DNA of 17,709 nt from assembly GCA_013816725.1 (NCBI GenBank), contig JACDEA010000008.1, positions 1 to 17,709 on the forward strand, given 5' to 3'. Source of the stretch: Actinomycetota bacterium. GTDB lineage: Bacteria; Actinomycetota; Acidimicrobiia; Acidimicrobiales; JACDEA01. Position numbers and translations under genes: made by a program. Below the pieces are notes generated by a model. That model saw only the letters and a list, made by a program, of their open reading frames with translations, searched no databases and was not told the DNA's origin. Shown here piece by piece: positions 7,727-15,602 of the stretch; the first letter of the stretch is position 1, and every line of letters starts with the position of its first letter.

Positions 7727-7774
7727 ATGACCTATATCGAATGGGCGTGTACGCACCCATTCGATATAGGTCAT
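7727..7774. repeat. 48-nt palindrome, copy 1 (possible terminator)
   Basis: The arms ATGACCTATATCGAATGGG (7727-7745) and its exact reverse complement (7756-7774) flank CGTGTACGCA. Inside the loop three more pairs can form, one of them T7748-G7753 (a G-U pair in RNA). The arms are about 42% GC, much lower than the surroundings. The palindrome begins 6 bases after the mmcQ stop. There is no T-run after it, so it would be a U-less terminator if it is one. A near-identical copy is at 12992-13039. Confidence 0.85.
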
Positions 7775-7898
7775 CGCGTGCTGGCACCACGTGGCTCACG
7801 GGGGTGTCCCCACCGACGGGGGTGGGTGCCCGCACCATTGCCGGCGTAGCCCGAATACGCCACATTTGACTCGTGACGGGCGAAGCAGTGAATCAACG

Positions 7899-8570
7899 TT
7901 GGCGGTAATCGCCGAGGTACACGGTCTTCGCAAAGACTTCGCCAGCGAGGGAGTCCCGATTCGGGCGCTCCGCGGGGTCGACATGACGGTCGGCAGCGGC
8001 GAGTTCGTTGCGATCATGGGGCCATCCGGCTGCGGCAAGTCGACATTGCTCAATCTCATCGCAGGCCTCGACAGTCCGACCGAGGGCGAGGTGTCGATCG
8101 GCGGAGTGAGCATGGCAGGTAGATCCGAGGATGACCTGGCGCGAATGCGACGCCAGCACATCGGCATGGTGTTCCAGTTCTTCAACCTCCTCGAGGGCAT
8201 GACGGCGGCTGAAAACGTTTCCCTGCCGGCACTGGTCGCCGGCCTCCCCCGCCGTCAGGCCGAGAGCCGAGCCCGCGACCTGCTCGACCTCCTCGGGCTC
8301 GGAGACAAGTTCAACGCGGCGCCGGCGACACTCTCCGGCGGTCAGCGCCAGCGTCTCGCCATCGCCCGCGCCCTCGCCAACCAGCCGACGCTCTTGCTGG
8401 CCGACGAACCCACCGGCGCGCTCGACTCTGACGGCGGCGCCGAGATCCTCGAGCTCTTCCGCCGGCTTCACCGCGACGGTCAAGCGCTCCTGCTCGTCAC
8501 CCACGACGATGCCGTCGCCAAAGCAGGTGACCGGATCGTGCACATGCGCGACGGTCGGATCGAACCATGA
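7899..8570 (+). CDS. ABC transporter ATP-binding protein, MacB/LolD/FtsE-type
   Basis: About 223 aa from TTG 7899 (M-AVIAEVHGLRKDF). An ATG at 7791 in frame would add 36 residues of unrelated sequence, so the TTG is preferred by homology, though without a strong ribosome-binding site. Motifs in order: Walker A GPSGCGKST, Q-loop VFQFFNLLEGMTAAENV, signature LSGGQRQRLAIARALA, Walker B LLLADEPTGALD, and H-loop VTHDD. This is the class that powers FtsX-like mechanotransmission permeases for lipoproteins, peptides or antibiotics. The partner permease is the third gene of the cassette. A TTGACT sequence at 7866-7871 is a fair -35, but a good -10 is lacking. The TGA overlaps an ATG that opens a 14-codon frame before the kinase gene. 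Confidence 0.9.
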   Translation: MAVIAEVHGLRKDFASEGVPIRALRGVDMTVGSGEFVAIMGPSGCGKSTLLNLIAGLDSPTEGEVSIGGVSMAGRSEDDLARMRRQHIGMVFQFFNLLEGMTAAENVSLPALVAGLPRRQAESRARDLLDLLGLGDKFNAAPATLSGGQRQRLAIARALANQPTLLLADEPTGALDSDGGAEILELFRRLHRDGQALLLVTHDDAVAKAGDRIVHMRDGRIEP

Positions 8571-8611
8571 TCGTGCCCTGGTTGCGATCGCGAGGCCGGT
8601 CGCCGGCGTGA
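8567..8611 (+). other. 14-codon coupling ORF between the ABC ATPase and the histidine kinase
   Basis: ATG 8567 overlaps the ATPase stop (ATGA), reads MIVPWLRSRGRSPA, and ends at TGA 8609-8611, which in turn overlaps the GTG 8608 chosen for the kinase (GTGA). It may be a translational relay. Alternatively these residues may be the true N-terminus of the kinase, separated by a one-base frameshift, since their basic character would suit the cytoplasmic edge of a first membrane helix. Neither option can be proven here. Confidence 0.3.
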
Positions 8612-10536
8612 CAGTCACCACCGGTGGTGTCGTCGTCGCGTGGTTGATTGCGGCAGTCGTCACGATGCGGCAGTCGTCGGTTCGGATGGGCGTCGCCCTC
8701 GTTGCCGGCGCGTGCGTGGCTGCGGCGGCGGCATTCGTCGAACCCCTGCGCGTTCTTTTGCCCGCCGTCCTCGTGCAACTCGTGTTGCTCCTGCCCGACG
8801 GACGGTATCGCCGACGAGCACATTCGGGCGTCGTCATCGCCGGCTACGTCGTCTGCGGCGCGGCCGCCGCCATCGTCGCCGCGACCGGCGGCGGATCCGG
8901 GCCGACCGCCATCGCGCTGGCAACCGTCGGCGCCGCGGTGGCGTTCCCACTCGCGCAGGCCCGCTACTCCGTCACTACCGGCATCGCCCGCCGACAGCTT
9001 CAGTGGGTGTGCTGGGGCCTGGCGGTGGCCAGCGTGATTGCCCTCAGTGCGATCGTCACCCGAATCCTCGCTGGCTGGCCGCGGCCGCTCGGTCCGGTGC
9101 TGCTGGCCGCCAGCCTGGCCGTCCCGGTCGGCATCGCGCTCGGCGCGTCACGTCGGCGGGTTGGCGCCATAGACGAGCTGCTCGCGCACACCGCAGCCGG
9201 CGCGGGCCTGGCGTGCGTCGTGCTGGCCACGTACGTGCTCGTGGTCGTCGGCCTGGGCCGACCACCGACCGCGAATGAACGCACGATCCTCCTGCTCTCC
9301 ATGGCCGGCGCGGCGCTCGCCGCGCTGGCATACAACCCTGCCCGCCGACGATTCCAGCGCGCGTCATCCCGTTTCCTGTACGGGGTGCTGGAGGGGCACG
9401 AGGACATGGTGCGCAGCTTCGGCACCCACCTCTCGAGAGCGATCCCGCTCGACGAGCTGCTGATCCAACTCGCTGATTCGCTGCGCGGAACGCTTCAGTT
9501 GCGCTCGGCCGAGGTGTGGCGGAACGGCGGCGGGGTGCTCGAGCGGGCGGCGTCGCGCCCCGACCGTCCGGTCGCCCGGGTCGAACTCGCCGCCGCCGAG
9601 GAGTCGGCGCTGAGCCGTGCCGGAATTTCCGGCGCCGCGTGGGCGCGCGTGTGGCTGGCAGCGGTCCTGGACGGTCGCGACGACGGCCCGCTACGAGTCG
9701 CCTCGATCACCCACGCCGGCGAGTTGTTCGGCCTCATCCTCGTCGACCGGGCTCCGGGTGAAGAGGACTTTGGTCCGGACGACGAGACGTTGCTGGTCGA
9801 CCTCACCCGACAGGTGGGATTGGTGCTCCACAATGTGCGGCTCGACTCCGCATTGCAGGCGAGCCTCGACGAATTGCGGCGTCAGGCCGCGGAGCTTCAG
9901 GCATCGCGATCGCGGATCGTGGCCACCGCCGACGGTGAGCGGCGGCGGATCGAGCGCGATCTCCACGACGGCGCCCAACAGCATCTCGTCGCCATCTCGA
10001 TGAAGCTCGGACTGGCCAAGCGACTGGTCGAGCGTGACGTGGCCGCCCTCTCCGCCATGCTCGAAGAGCTGACCTCCGACGTGCACGAGGCGGTTGACGA
10101 ACTCCGCCGGCTGGCGCACGGGATCTATCCGCCGCTGCTGATGGAGCGCGGCCTCAGTGCCGCGCTGACATCCGCCGCGAGCCGCGCCGCGCTGCCAACG
10201 ACCGTCGCCGCCGATGGCATCGGCCGCCACGCCGAGGAGATCGAGGCGGCGGTGTATTTCTGCTGCCTCGAGGCCCTCCAGAACGCAGGGAAACACGCCG
10301 GCGAGAACGCGTCCGCCACGGTGTGCCTGCGCGAGGAGGAGGCCGGGCTGCTCTTCTCGGTGTCCGACAACGGCGCGGGCTTCGACGCCGCCGAGCGGGG
10401 ACTGGGTGCCGGGTTCATCAACATGCGCGATCGCGTCGGCGCGATCGGCGGCGATCTCACTGTCGTTTCGGGCAAGAGCGAAGGCACGACGATCTCCGGT
10501 CGCATTCCCATCCAACCCAAAGGCAGCGAAAGGTGA
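8608..10536 (+). CDS. Membrane sensor histidine kinase (HisKA_3/NarL-type)
   Basis: About 642 aa from GTG 8608, which overlaps the stop of the 14-codon frame; the frame is open upstream but only across the ATPase gene. The N-terminal 250 residues hold eight or so membrane segments, with a VLLLPDGRYRRR turn typical of actinobacterial sensor kinases. A GAF-like domain follows (about 275-410), then a short coiled linker. The HisKA_3 dimerisation helix contains ERRRIERDLHDGAQQHL with the phospho-acceptor His at about 453 (codon 9964-9966). The ATPase domain has the N-box EALQNAGKHA (N at about 559) and DNGAGF at about 587-592. All catalytic elements are intact. A LuxR/NarL response regulator normally accompanies such kinases, but none is in this cassette. 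The TGA shares a base with the permease ATG. Confidence 0.88.
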   Translation: MTVTTGGVVVAWLIAAVVTMRQSSVRMGVALVAGACVAAAAAFVEPLRVLLPAVLVQLVLLLPDGRYRRRAHSGVVIAGYVVCGAAAAIVAATGGGSGPTAIALATVGAAVAFPLAQARYSVTTGIARRQLQWVCWGLAVASVIALSAIVTRILAGWPRPLGPVLLAASLAVPVGIALGASRRRVGAIDELLAHTAAGAGLACVVLATYVLVVVGLGRPPTANERTILLLSMAGAALAALAYNPARRRFQRASSRFLYGVLEGHEDMVRSFGTHLSRAIPLDELLIQLADSLRGTLQLRSAEVWRNGGGVLERAASRPDRPVARVELAAAEESALSRAGISGAAWARVWLAAVLDGRDDGPLRVASITHAGELFGLILVDRAPGEEDFGPDDETLLVDLTRQVGLVLHNVRLDSALQASLDELRRQAAELQASRSRIVATADGERRRIERDLHDGAQQHLVAISMKLGLAKRLVERDVAALSAMLEELTSDVHEAVDELRRLAHGIYPPLLMERGLSAALTSAASRAALPTTVAADGIGRHAEEIEAAVYFCCLEALQNAGKHAGENASATVCLREEEAGLLFSVSDNGAGFDAAERGLGAGFINMRDRVGAIGGDLTVVSGKSEGTTISGRIPIQPKGSER

Positions 10537-12965
10537 TGGGGCTGGCCTGGTGGCGCCCGGTATGGCTACGGACCAGAATCGGCTTGCGCGGTCGTCTCGC
10601 GGGCGCGGCGGTGCTGGCGATCCTCGTCGGTCTGTCCGCCGGCATGGTCACCGCCGCCGTTGCCGGGGCTCGCCGTACGGATAGCTCGGTTCGCCGCTTC
10701 TTGGCGTTCCACCGACCCACCGACATGTATGTGGGAGGTGCCGAACCGGCGCTTCAGGCCGTTCTCCGCCTACCGCAGGTGGCCGATGCCGAATCGGCAA
10801 CGTACGTCTCGCTCAGCGCCTCGCCTGACGGCGCCGACCCCCGACTGACACCCTTCGCCGCCGGCGACGAGCACGCCTTCCGGACCATGGACAGGATCCT
10901 GCTCGTAGCGGGCCACCTAGCCGCTCCCGCCGCTCCGTTCGACATTGTCATCAACGAGAAGCTCGCCGCCAACCGGCACCTGCGGCTCGGCAGCGTCTTC
11001 CGCATGTATGGGTTCTCGCTCGATCAGAACATCGAGATCGCAGCTACCGGGAGCTTTGCTGACGCCGGCGCCCCGGCCGGGCGAGCGTTCGACCTCCGCA
11101 TCGTGGGAATCGGTCGAGTGCCGACCGATGTGCGCCAGCAATCGCGATTCGATGAGCTCGCTTGGTTCACGCCGGCGTTCGTGTCGGCCTACGCCGACAG
11201 CCTCGGGGTCAGCTCGGCCCGCGTGTTGCAGTTCTTCGATCCCGCTCCGAGCCGTAACGTCCGCCTCCACCGCGGGCCGGCCGACCTCAAAGCGTTCGCC
11301 GCCGTCGCCCGCCCACTACTCGGCCCCGACGGGGTCATCGCCTCCGAAGGGTCGGACGCTGTCGTCGCCGCCGCCGCCGCCCAGCGCAGCATCCACCTCC
11401 AAGCACTCGCGTTGGCCGGCTTCGCCGGCGTCGCGATGATCACCGCCCTCGTGATCCTTGGCCAGGTACTGGCGCGCCGCGAAGCACTCGACGCCGCGGA
11501 CCGTTCGGTCCTTATCGGCTTGGGCATGACCAAGAGCCAACTGGTGGGCGCCGCCGTCTGTCGCAACGCGGTCGTGGCAGCAGCGGGGTCTGTCGTAACG
11601 GTCGCGGTGGCAATCGCGCTCTCGCCCGTGTTCCCGGTGGGATTAGCCCGTCGGGCGGAGATCAATCCCGGACCCGCGTTCGACACCCTCGTCCTGATCG
11701 CCGGTGCCCTCGTCACGTTGGTCCTGGTCATCGGCGGGTCGGCGCTCGCAGCAGCCTGGCCGCACCGGCGGAGGACCGGCGGGCCGGCGAGCCCGCCCCG
11801 AGCCGTCGCCACCCTCAGTCGATTGGGTCTGCCCGTCCCTGCCACCGTTGGCATTCGGATGTCGCTCGAGCGGCGTAGCGGGCCGGCCGCGGTGCCGATG
11901 AGAGGCGCCATGGTGGCGACGGCCGCTGCGGTGGCCACGGTGACGGCCGCTCTCACGTTCGCCGCCAGCCTGGGCCACCTTGTGAACGACCGGCACGAAC
12001 AGGGCTGGAATTGGGATGTCCTCGTCGGCAACCCGAACAGTCAGGGTGACGCCGCCGCCCTCGCTTCCCGGCTGGCCTCTAGGGATGACGTGGCCGCCGC
12101 CGCCGGCTTGTCCTCGGTGGGACCGATCGAGGTGGCGGGCAAGAGCGTGGCCGCGGTGGCGCTCGAAGACGTGAAAGGGAGCCTGGCGCCGACCGTTCTG
12201 GAAGGACGGGCGCCCACGGGCACCGATGAGGTCGCATTGGCCAGCGCGACGCTGCGGGCGTTGCACCAGAAGGTTGGGGGTGCGGTGGCGGTGGCGGCCG
12301 GTCGCGTCCGCCGGAAGATGCTGATCTCAGGGCGCATCGTCTTCCCTGCTGCCAACGAGTCGTTCGGTTCCAGCCTCAGCCGCGGCGCAGTAATCACCGG
12401 CGCTACGGCGCGCGTGCTGTTTGGGTCTCTGGATCCGGCGAAGCTCTATGGCGTCCGCTTCCGGCCCGGCAACAAGGCCGCCTCCCTCGCGGAATTGCGC
12501 CGCGACTTCGGCGACCTCGTCGACACCGCCAATACACCGCAGGACATCGACAACCTCCGCCGGATCGCATGGATGCCGCGAGCCCTTGCCGGCCTCGTCG
12601 TGTTCATCGGCGGAGCGGCCTTGGCCCACTCGCTGCTGACCGCGTTGCGGCGGCGACGCCGGGACATGGCCGTACTCAAGACGCTCGGCTTCGTCCGGCG
12701 CCAGGTCGGCGCGCTGGTTGCCTGGCAGGCCACCACGATCACCGGCCTCGCGTTGGTCCTCGGCGTGCCGCTCGGCGTCGCAGCCGGCCGCTGGGGCTGG
12801 TCGCTGGTGGCGGCGGGGACCGGAACCGGCTCGTCCGCGCAGCTACCGGCCGGGCTGATCGTCATCGCTATGGCGATCGCCCTTCTCGGCGCCAACCTGA
12901 TAGCAGCGGGGCCGGGATGGGTGACGGCCCGGGTGCGGCCGGCGGCGGCCCTGCGGGCGGAGTGA
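10536..12965 (+). CDS. FtsX-like ABC transporter permease
   Basis: About 809 aa from ATG 10536, which overlaps the kinase stop (TGATG); GTG 10533 is possible too. It is a duplicated MacB/FtsX-type permease. The first half has one membrane helix (about 21-43), then a large extracytoplasmic domain opening with ARRTDSSVRRFLAFHRPTDMYV, then three helices (about 285-310, 340-365, 380-407). The second half has a helix (about 457-480), another extracytoplasmic domain, and three helices (about 680-703, 725-750, 770-795). The cytoplasmic RRRRRDMAVLKTLGF loop is the classical coupling segment preceding the final helices. It presumably works with the ATPase encoded two genes upstream. The substrate is unknown; lipids, lipoproteins or peptide antibiotics are the usual options. 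The second 48-nt palindrome follows 26 bases after the stop. Confidence 0.87.
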   Translation: MGLAWWRPVWLRTRIGLRGRLAGAAVLAILVGLSAGMVTAAVAGARRTDSSVRRFLAFHRPTDMYVGGAEPALQAVLRLPQVADAESATYVSLSASPDGADPRLTPFAAGDEHAFRTMDRILLVAGHLAAPAAPFDIVINEKLAANRHLRLGSVFRMYGFSLDQNIEIAATGSFADAGAPAGRAFDLRIVGIGRVPTDVRQQSRFDELAWFTPAFVSAYADSLGVSSARVLQFFDPAPSRNVRLHRGPADLKAFAAVARPLLGPDGVIASEGSDAVVAAAAAQRSIHLQALALAGFAGVAMITALVILGQVLARREALDAADRSVLIGLGMTKSQLVGAAVCRNAVVAAAGSVVTVAVAIALSPVFPVGLARRAEINPGPAFDTLVLIAGALVTLVLVIGGSALAAAWPHRRRTGGPASPPRAVATLSRLGLPVPATVGIRMSLERRSGPAAVPMRGAMVATAAAVATVTAALTFAASLGHLVNDRHEQGWNWDVLVGNPNSQGDAAALASRLASRDDVAAAAGLSSVGPIEVAGKSVAAVALEDVKGSLAPTVLEGRAPTGTDEVALASATLRALHQKVGGAVAVAAGRVRRKMLISGRIVFPAANESFGSSLSRGAVITGATARVLFGSLDPAKLYGVRFRPGNKAASLAELRRDFGDLVDTANTPQDIDNLRRIAWMPRALAGLVVFIGGAALAHSLLTALRRRRRDMAVLKTLGFVRRQVGALVAWQATTITGLALVLGVPLGVAAGRWGWSLVAAGTGTGSSAQLPAGLIVIAMAIALLGANLIAAGPGWVTARVRPAAALRAE

Positions 12966-12991
12966 TGGTCTCGAAGCGGCGCTAGTCGCCG

Positions 12992-13039
12992 ATGACCTAT
13001 ATCGAATGGGCGTGTACACACCCATTCGATATAGGTCAT
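12992..13039. repeat. 48-nt palindrome, copy 2 (possible terminator)
   Basis: Its 19-bp arms (12992-13010 and 13021-13039) are identical to those of copy 1. The centre CGTGTACACA differs by a single base, which turns the T-G pair of copy 1 into T13013-A13018, so only one mismatch is left in the whole 48 nt. The five bases TCGCC shortly before the left arm are also shared with copy 1. It follows the permease stop and precedes the nurA promoter region. Confidence 0.85.
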
Positions 13040-13081
13040 TCGCCTGGTGAGTCGTCCACAGGGTGGGGAAAACTACAACCT

Positions 13082-13095
13082 TGTAACTTGTTACA
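13082..13095. promoter_or_regulatory. Inverted repeat upstream of nurA, possible operator
   Basis: TGTAAC-TT-GTTACA is a perfect 6-bp-arm inverted repeat 15 bases before the nurA ATG. It contains TAACTT (13084-13089), which fits the TANNNT -10 pattern, so a protein bound here would block the promoter. The stretch 13068-13095 is markedly richer in A/T than the rest of the gap. The regulator is unknown. Confidence 0.4.
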
Positions 13096-13110
13096 CCCCT
13101 CTGCGAACCT

Positions 13111-14022
13111 ATGGGGGTGCAGGAAGTGGCAGAGAAGCTGGCTCGGGTCCTCAACGGCGGGGGTGACGCGCTGGCCGACCCGACCGGGTCCGACCTCCTC
13201 TTCGAGGCTGTCGTGCACCTTCGCCCGCTGCGGCGCACGCAGGCGCCGGCCGATGTGTGGGCGGTCGACGGCGGCCAGGCCCTGATCGCCGACGCCCGCT
13301 GTCTCCAGGTGGTGGTCACCCGGGCCGCCCGGGTGCGCTACCGCGACGGCGGCTGCGTCCTCGAGGACGACGGTGAGCTCGTCGCCGAACTCCTCACTGA
13401 TGGCTCGGTCATCAACCTGTTGCGAGATAAGGGCGAATGGGATGCGGTCGAGCGCTGCCTGGCCGAGGCCGAGCGCGGCGCGCTCATCCTCATCGACGGC
13501 GACCTTCAGCCCGACTGGCGCATCCCGTCCACGTTTCTGGCCGGGCTGCTCGACCGGGCGGCGGCCGCCGGCGTCACCTTGGCGAGCGTCACCAAGCATT
13601 CGTCGCTGTCGCGCGGCGGCGCTCCCCTCCTCGGCCATCTGGAGCGCGAAGCGCATGAGCTGTTCGGTGCGCGGGCGACGTGGTGGGCGCCAATCGCCCG
13701 CACCCGGCCCGACCTGGCCATCGACATCCAGGTCGTCGCCGCCTGCCTCGATCCCGACGCGCCGTTCTCGTTCCGCATCGACCTGCCCGGCAACGTCGAG
13801 CCCGAGCCCGTCCTCGGCGCCATCAGCGCCCTGTGCGACGACGCCGCTTTCCCGGGCTACCCCTACCCGCTCACCGTCGCCGACCGGCTCGCCGCCTGTC
13901 CTGGTTGGCTGCGGGCCGAAGCAGCCGGCGACCTCGACGACGCGCTGGCCGCGCTGGGCGTCACCGAGGACGTGCGGCGCCGGGCGTTCAGCGACCGCCA
14001 CCGGTTGATGGAGCGCGCGTAG
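13111..14022 (+). CDS. nurA: NurA-type DNA end-resection nuclease
   Basis: A 303-aa NurA-family nuclease, an RNase H-like fold that degrades DNA ends 5' to 3' while the HerA motor feeds DNA through the complex. The ATG at 13111 has no clear ribosome-binding site; GTG codons at 13117 and 13126 are alternatives. Visible motifs are D53 in VWAVDGGQ (metal ligand), D129 in ILIDGDL, K162 in SVTKHSSLS, and D224 in FRIDLPG. The C-terminal block GYPYPLTVADRLA aligns with the GYPYPL..AH motif of other NurA proteins, but the usual His appears as Asp (about D258). It is the first gene of the resection operon; its TAG is directly followed by the herA ATG with no gap. The operon context strongly supports the assignment. 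Confidence 0.85.
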   Translation: MGVQEVAEKLARVLNGGGDALADPTGSDLLFEAVVHLRPLRRTQAPADVWAVDGGQALIADARCLQVVVTRAARVRYRDGGCVLEDDGELVAELLTDGSVINLLRDKGEWDAVERCLAEAERGALILIDGDLQPDWRIPSTFLAGLLDRAAAAGVTLASVTKHSSLSRGGAPLLGHLEREAHELFGARATWWAPIARTRPDLAIDIQVVAACLDPDAPFSFRIDLPGNVEPEPVLGAISALCDDAAFPGYPYPLTVADRLAACPGWLRAEAAGDLDDALAALGVTEDVRRRAFSDRHRLMERA

Positions 14023-15600
14023 ATGACCACGCATAACCGCGGCCGGCTGTTCGGCAAGAACGTCCTCGAGGGCACGTTCCGCGCCGCGCCCGACGAGGAC
14101 CTGTTCCTCGGCGAGTTGCTCGTCGCCGTCGACGACGCCACCGGCCGGCGCTACCTGTTCCGCATCGTCGACGTCACGTACGGCACCGAACACCGCGAGC
14201 CGGGCTGGGCCGAGCGGGTCGCCGGCACGCTGCTGGCCGACGACGTCCGCGGCGAAGCCGGCGCCCACCCGTTGCACGAACAGGCCAAGCGCACCTACCG
14301 CGTCGCATCGTGTCGCTGCCTCGGCTACCTCACGCCCGACGGGCTGCACTTCCGCAAGCCCAAATCCCTGCCCACGCAGTTCTCTCGTGTCGTCGCCCCC
14401 GAGCCGGCCGACTTCGACTTCCTCCGCGGCCGCATGGGCGACCTGCCCATCGGGCACCTGCGCAGCGGCGAGACCACCGTCGATTTCGAAGTCGGCATCC
14501 CCGGCGACACGATGGCCACCCACATCGGCATCTTCGCCACCACCGGCATGGGCAAGTCCAACCTGATGATGGTGCTCTCGGCCGGCGTGATGGTGGCCAA
14601 GGGCCGCTATGCCCTCCTCGTCGTCGACCCGCACGGCGAGTATCGCAAGGCCCTCGCCCGCCACCCGTGGTCGGCCAGCCGGCTGCGCACCTACGCGGCC
14701 CGCCCGCTTCCCAACACCAACACGCTGCGCCTCAGCCTCGGCGAACTCACCGTCGACGACCTCCGCACCGCCCACGCGTGGAGCCGCCCGCAAGACGAAG
14801 CGCTGTTTGAGTTGGAGCGCCATTACTCACGCGAGGGCCACGACGGCCTGTCGTGGCTACTGCCGTTCAGCCAGGTCGACGATCTCCCCGGCTTTCGCGA
14901 CGTCGAGATCAATGGTCGCATCGCGCTCAACACGCTCCAAGTCGTGCAGCGTCGGGCCCGGCGCATCGTCGAACTGCCCTGCATCTCGATCGACCCCGGC
15001 GTGTCGGTCGGCGCCGCCATCGTGCGCGACCTGGTCGAGGGGCGCGTCGTGCTGGTCGACGTCAGCGGGCTCGGCTCCACCGAGGAGGTGCTGGTGGGAT
15101 CGTTCCTGGCCCGCCGGGTGATGGACCACTGGCAAGCCGCCTACCTCGACGACCCCGAGTTGCACGAGTCGCTGCCGGTGGTATCCGTCGCCCTCGAAGA
15201 GGCACAGCGGGTGCTGGCCGCCGGCGCCGATCGCGAGTCCAACGTGTTCCCGCGCATCGCCCGCGAAGGGCGCAAGTTCAAGGTCGGCCTGTGCGCCGTC
15301 ACCCAACAGCCCAAGCTGCTCGACGACGAGCTGCTGAGCCAGTTCAACACGTTCTTCGTGCTCGGGCTGGCCGACGAGAAGGACCGCAACATCCTGCGCG
15401 CCTCGGCCAAGCAGGACATCAGCGCGCTGGGCCCCGAGATCCAGACGCTGATGCCGGGCGAGTGCCTCGTGGTCAACCTGGCCGCGCCGTTCGCGGTGCC
15501 GGCGCGCGTGTATCTCTACGCCGACCTGTTGGCCGCTACCCCAGCCCCACCCGAGCCGCGGCCGGTTGCCGCGCCCAACATCTCGGCGCTGGTCGACTAG
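14023..15600 (+). CDS. herA: HerA-type hexameric DNA-translocating ATPase
   Basis: A 525-aa FtsK/HerA-superfamily ATPase, slightly longer than many archaeal HerA proteins. It forms a hexameric ring that pumps DNA to NurA. The N-terminal 150 residues form the HerA-associated beta-barrel domain (LFLGELLVAVDDATGRRYLFRIVDV). Walker A is FATTGMGKSN at 171-180; an adjoining strand reads YALLVVDPHGEY (196-207); the Walker B strand with catalytic Glu is VSVALEEAQRVL (about 388-398). The arginine-containing motif IAREGRKFKVGLCAVTQQP (412-430) is a hallmark of the family, and the final GECLVVNL and VYLYADL strands end the domain. The start abuts the nurA stop, so the two are co-translated at equal dosage. 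A stand-alone defence HerA is less likely because NurA, Mre11 and Rad50 surround it. Confidence 0.92.
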   Translation: MTTHNRGRLFGKNVLEGTFRAAPDEDLFLGELLVAVDDATGRRYLFRIVDVTYGTEHREPGWAERVAGTLLADDVRGEAGAHPLHEQAKRTYRVASCRCLGYLTPDGLHFRKPKSLPTQFSRVVAPEPADFDFLRGRMGDLPIGHLRSGETTVDFEVGIPGDTMATHIGIFATTGMGKSNLMMVLSAGVMVAKGRYALLVVDPHGEYRKALARHPWSASRLRTYAARPLPNTNTLRLSLGELTVDDLRTAHAWSRPQDEALFELERHYSREGHDGLSWLLPFSQVDDLPGFRDVEINGRIALNTLQVVQRRARRIVELPCISIDPGVSVGAAIVRDLVEGRVVLVDVSGLGSTEEVLVGSFLARRVMDHWQAAYLDDPELHESLPVVSVALEEAQRVLAAGADRESNVFPRIAREGRKFKVGLCAVTQQPKLLDDELLSQFNTFFVLGLADEKDRNILRASAKQDISALGPEIQTLMPGECLVVNLAAPFAVPARVYLYADLLAATPAPPEPRPVAAPNISALVD

Positions 15601-15602
15601 CT

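Noticed and set aside
7358..7774. Minus-strand open frame beginning MTYIEW over the mmcQ gene, with a similar frame at 12446-13039
   Set aside because: The shared N-termini arise because both begin in the arms of the 48-nt palindromes; the rest is antisense to real genes with no family resemblance.
7791..7898. N-terminal extension of the ABC ATPase from ATG 7791
   Set aside because: The extra 36 residues (rich in Gly, Pro, His, Arg) have no ABC family counterpart, and the segment looks like intergenic sequence.
7775..12991. Composite transposon or integrative element bounded by the palindromes
   Set aside because: No transposase, integrase or target duplication was seen, and the bracketed genes look similar in GC richness to the neighbours; retained only as one option in the palindrome finding.
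13040..13110. PafBC-type damage promoter (TTGTCRGTG, 8 bases, TANNNT) upstream of nurA, and likewise upstream of ku and pafB
   Set aside because: TTGTAACTT at 13081 matches only in part and has no TANNNT at the right distance; no match was found before ku or pafB.
14023..15600. HerA as part of an anti-phage system (SIR2-HerA or DUF4297-HerA type)
   Set aside because: No SIR2 or other effector gene lies adjacent; NurA, Mre11 and Rad50 give a complete repair context.
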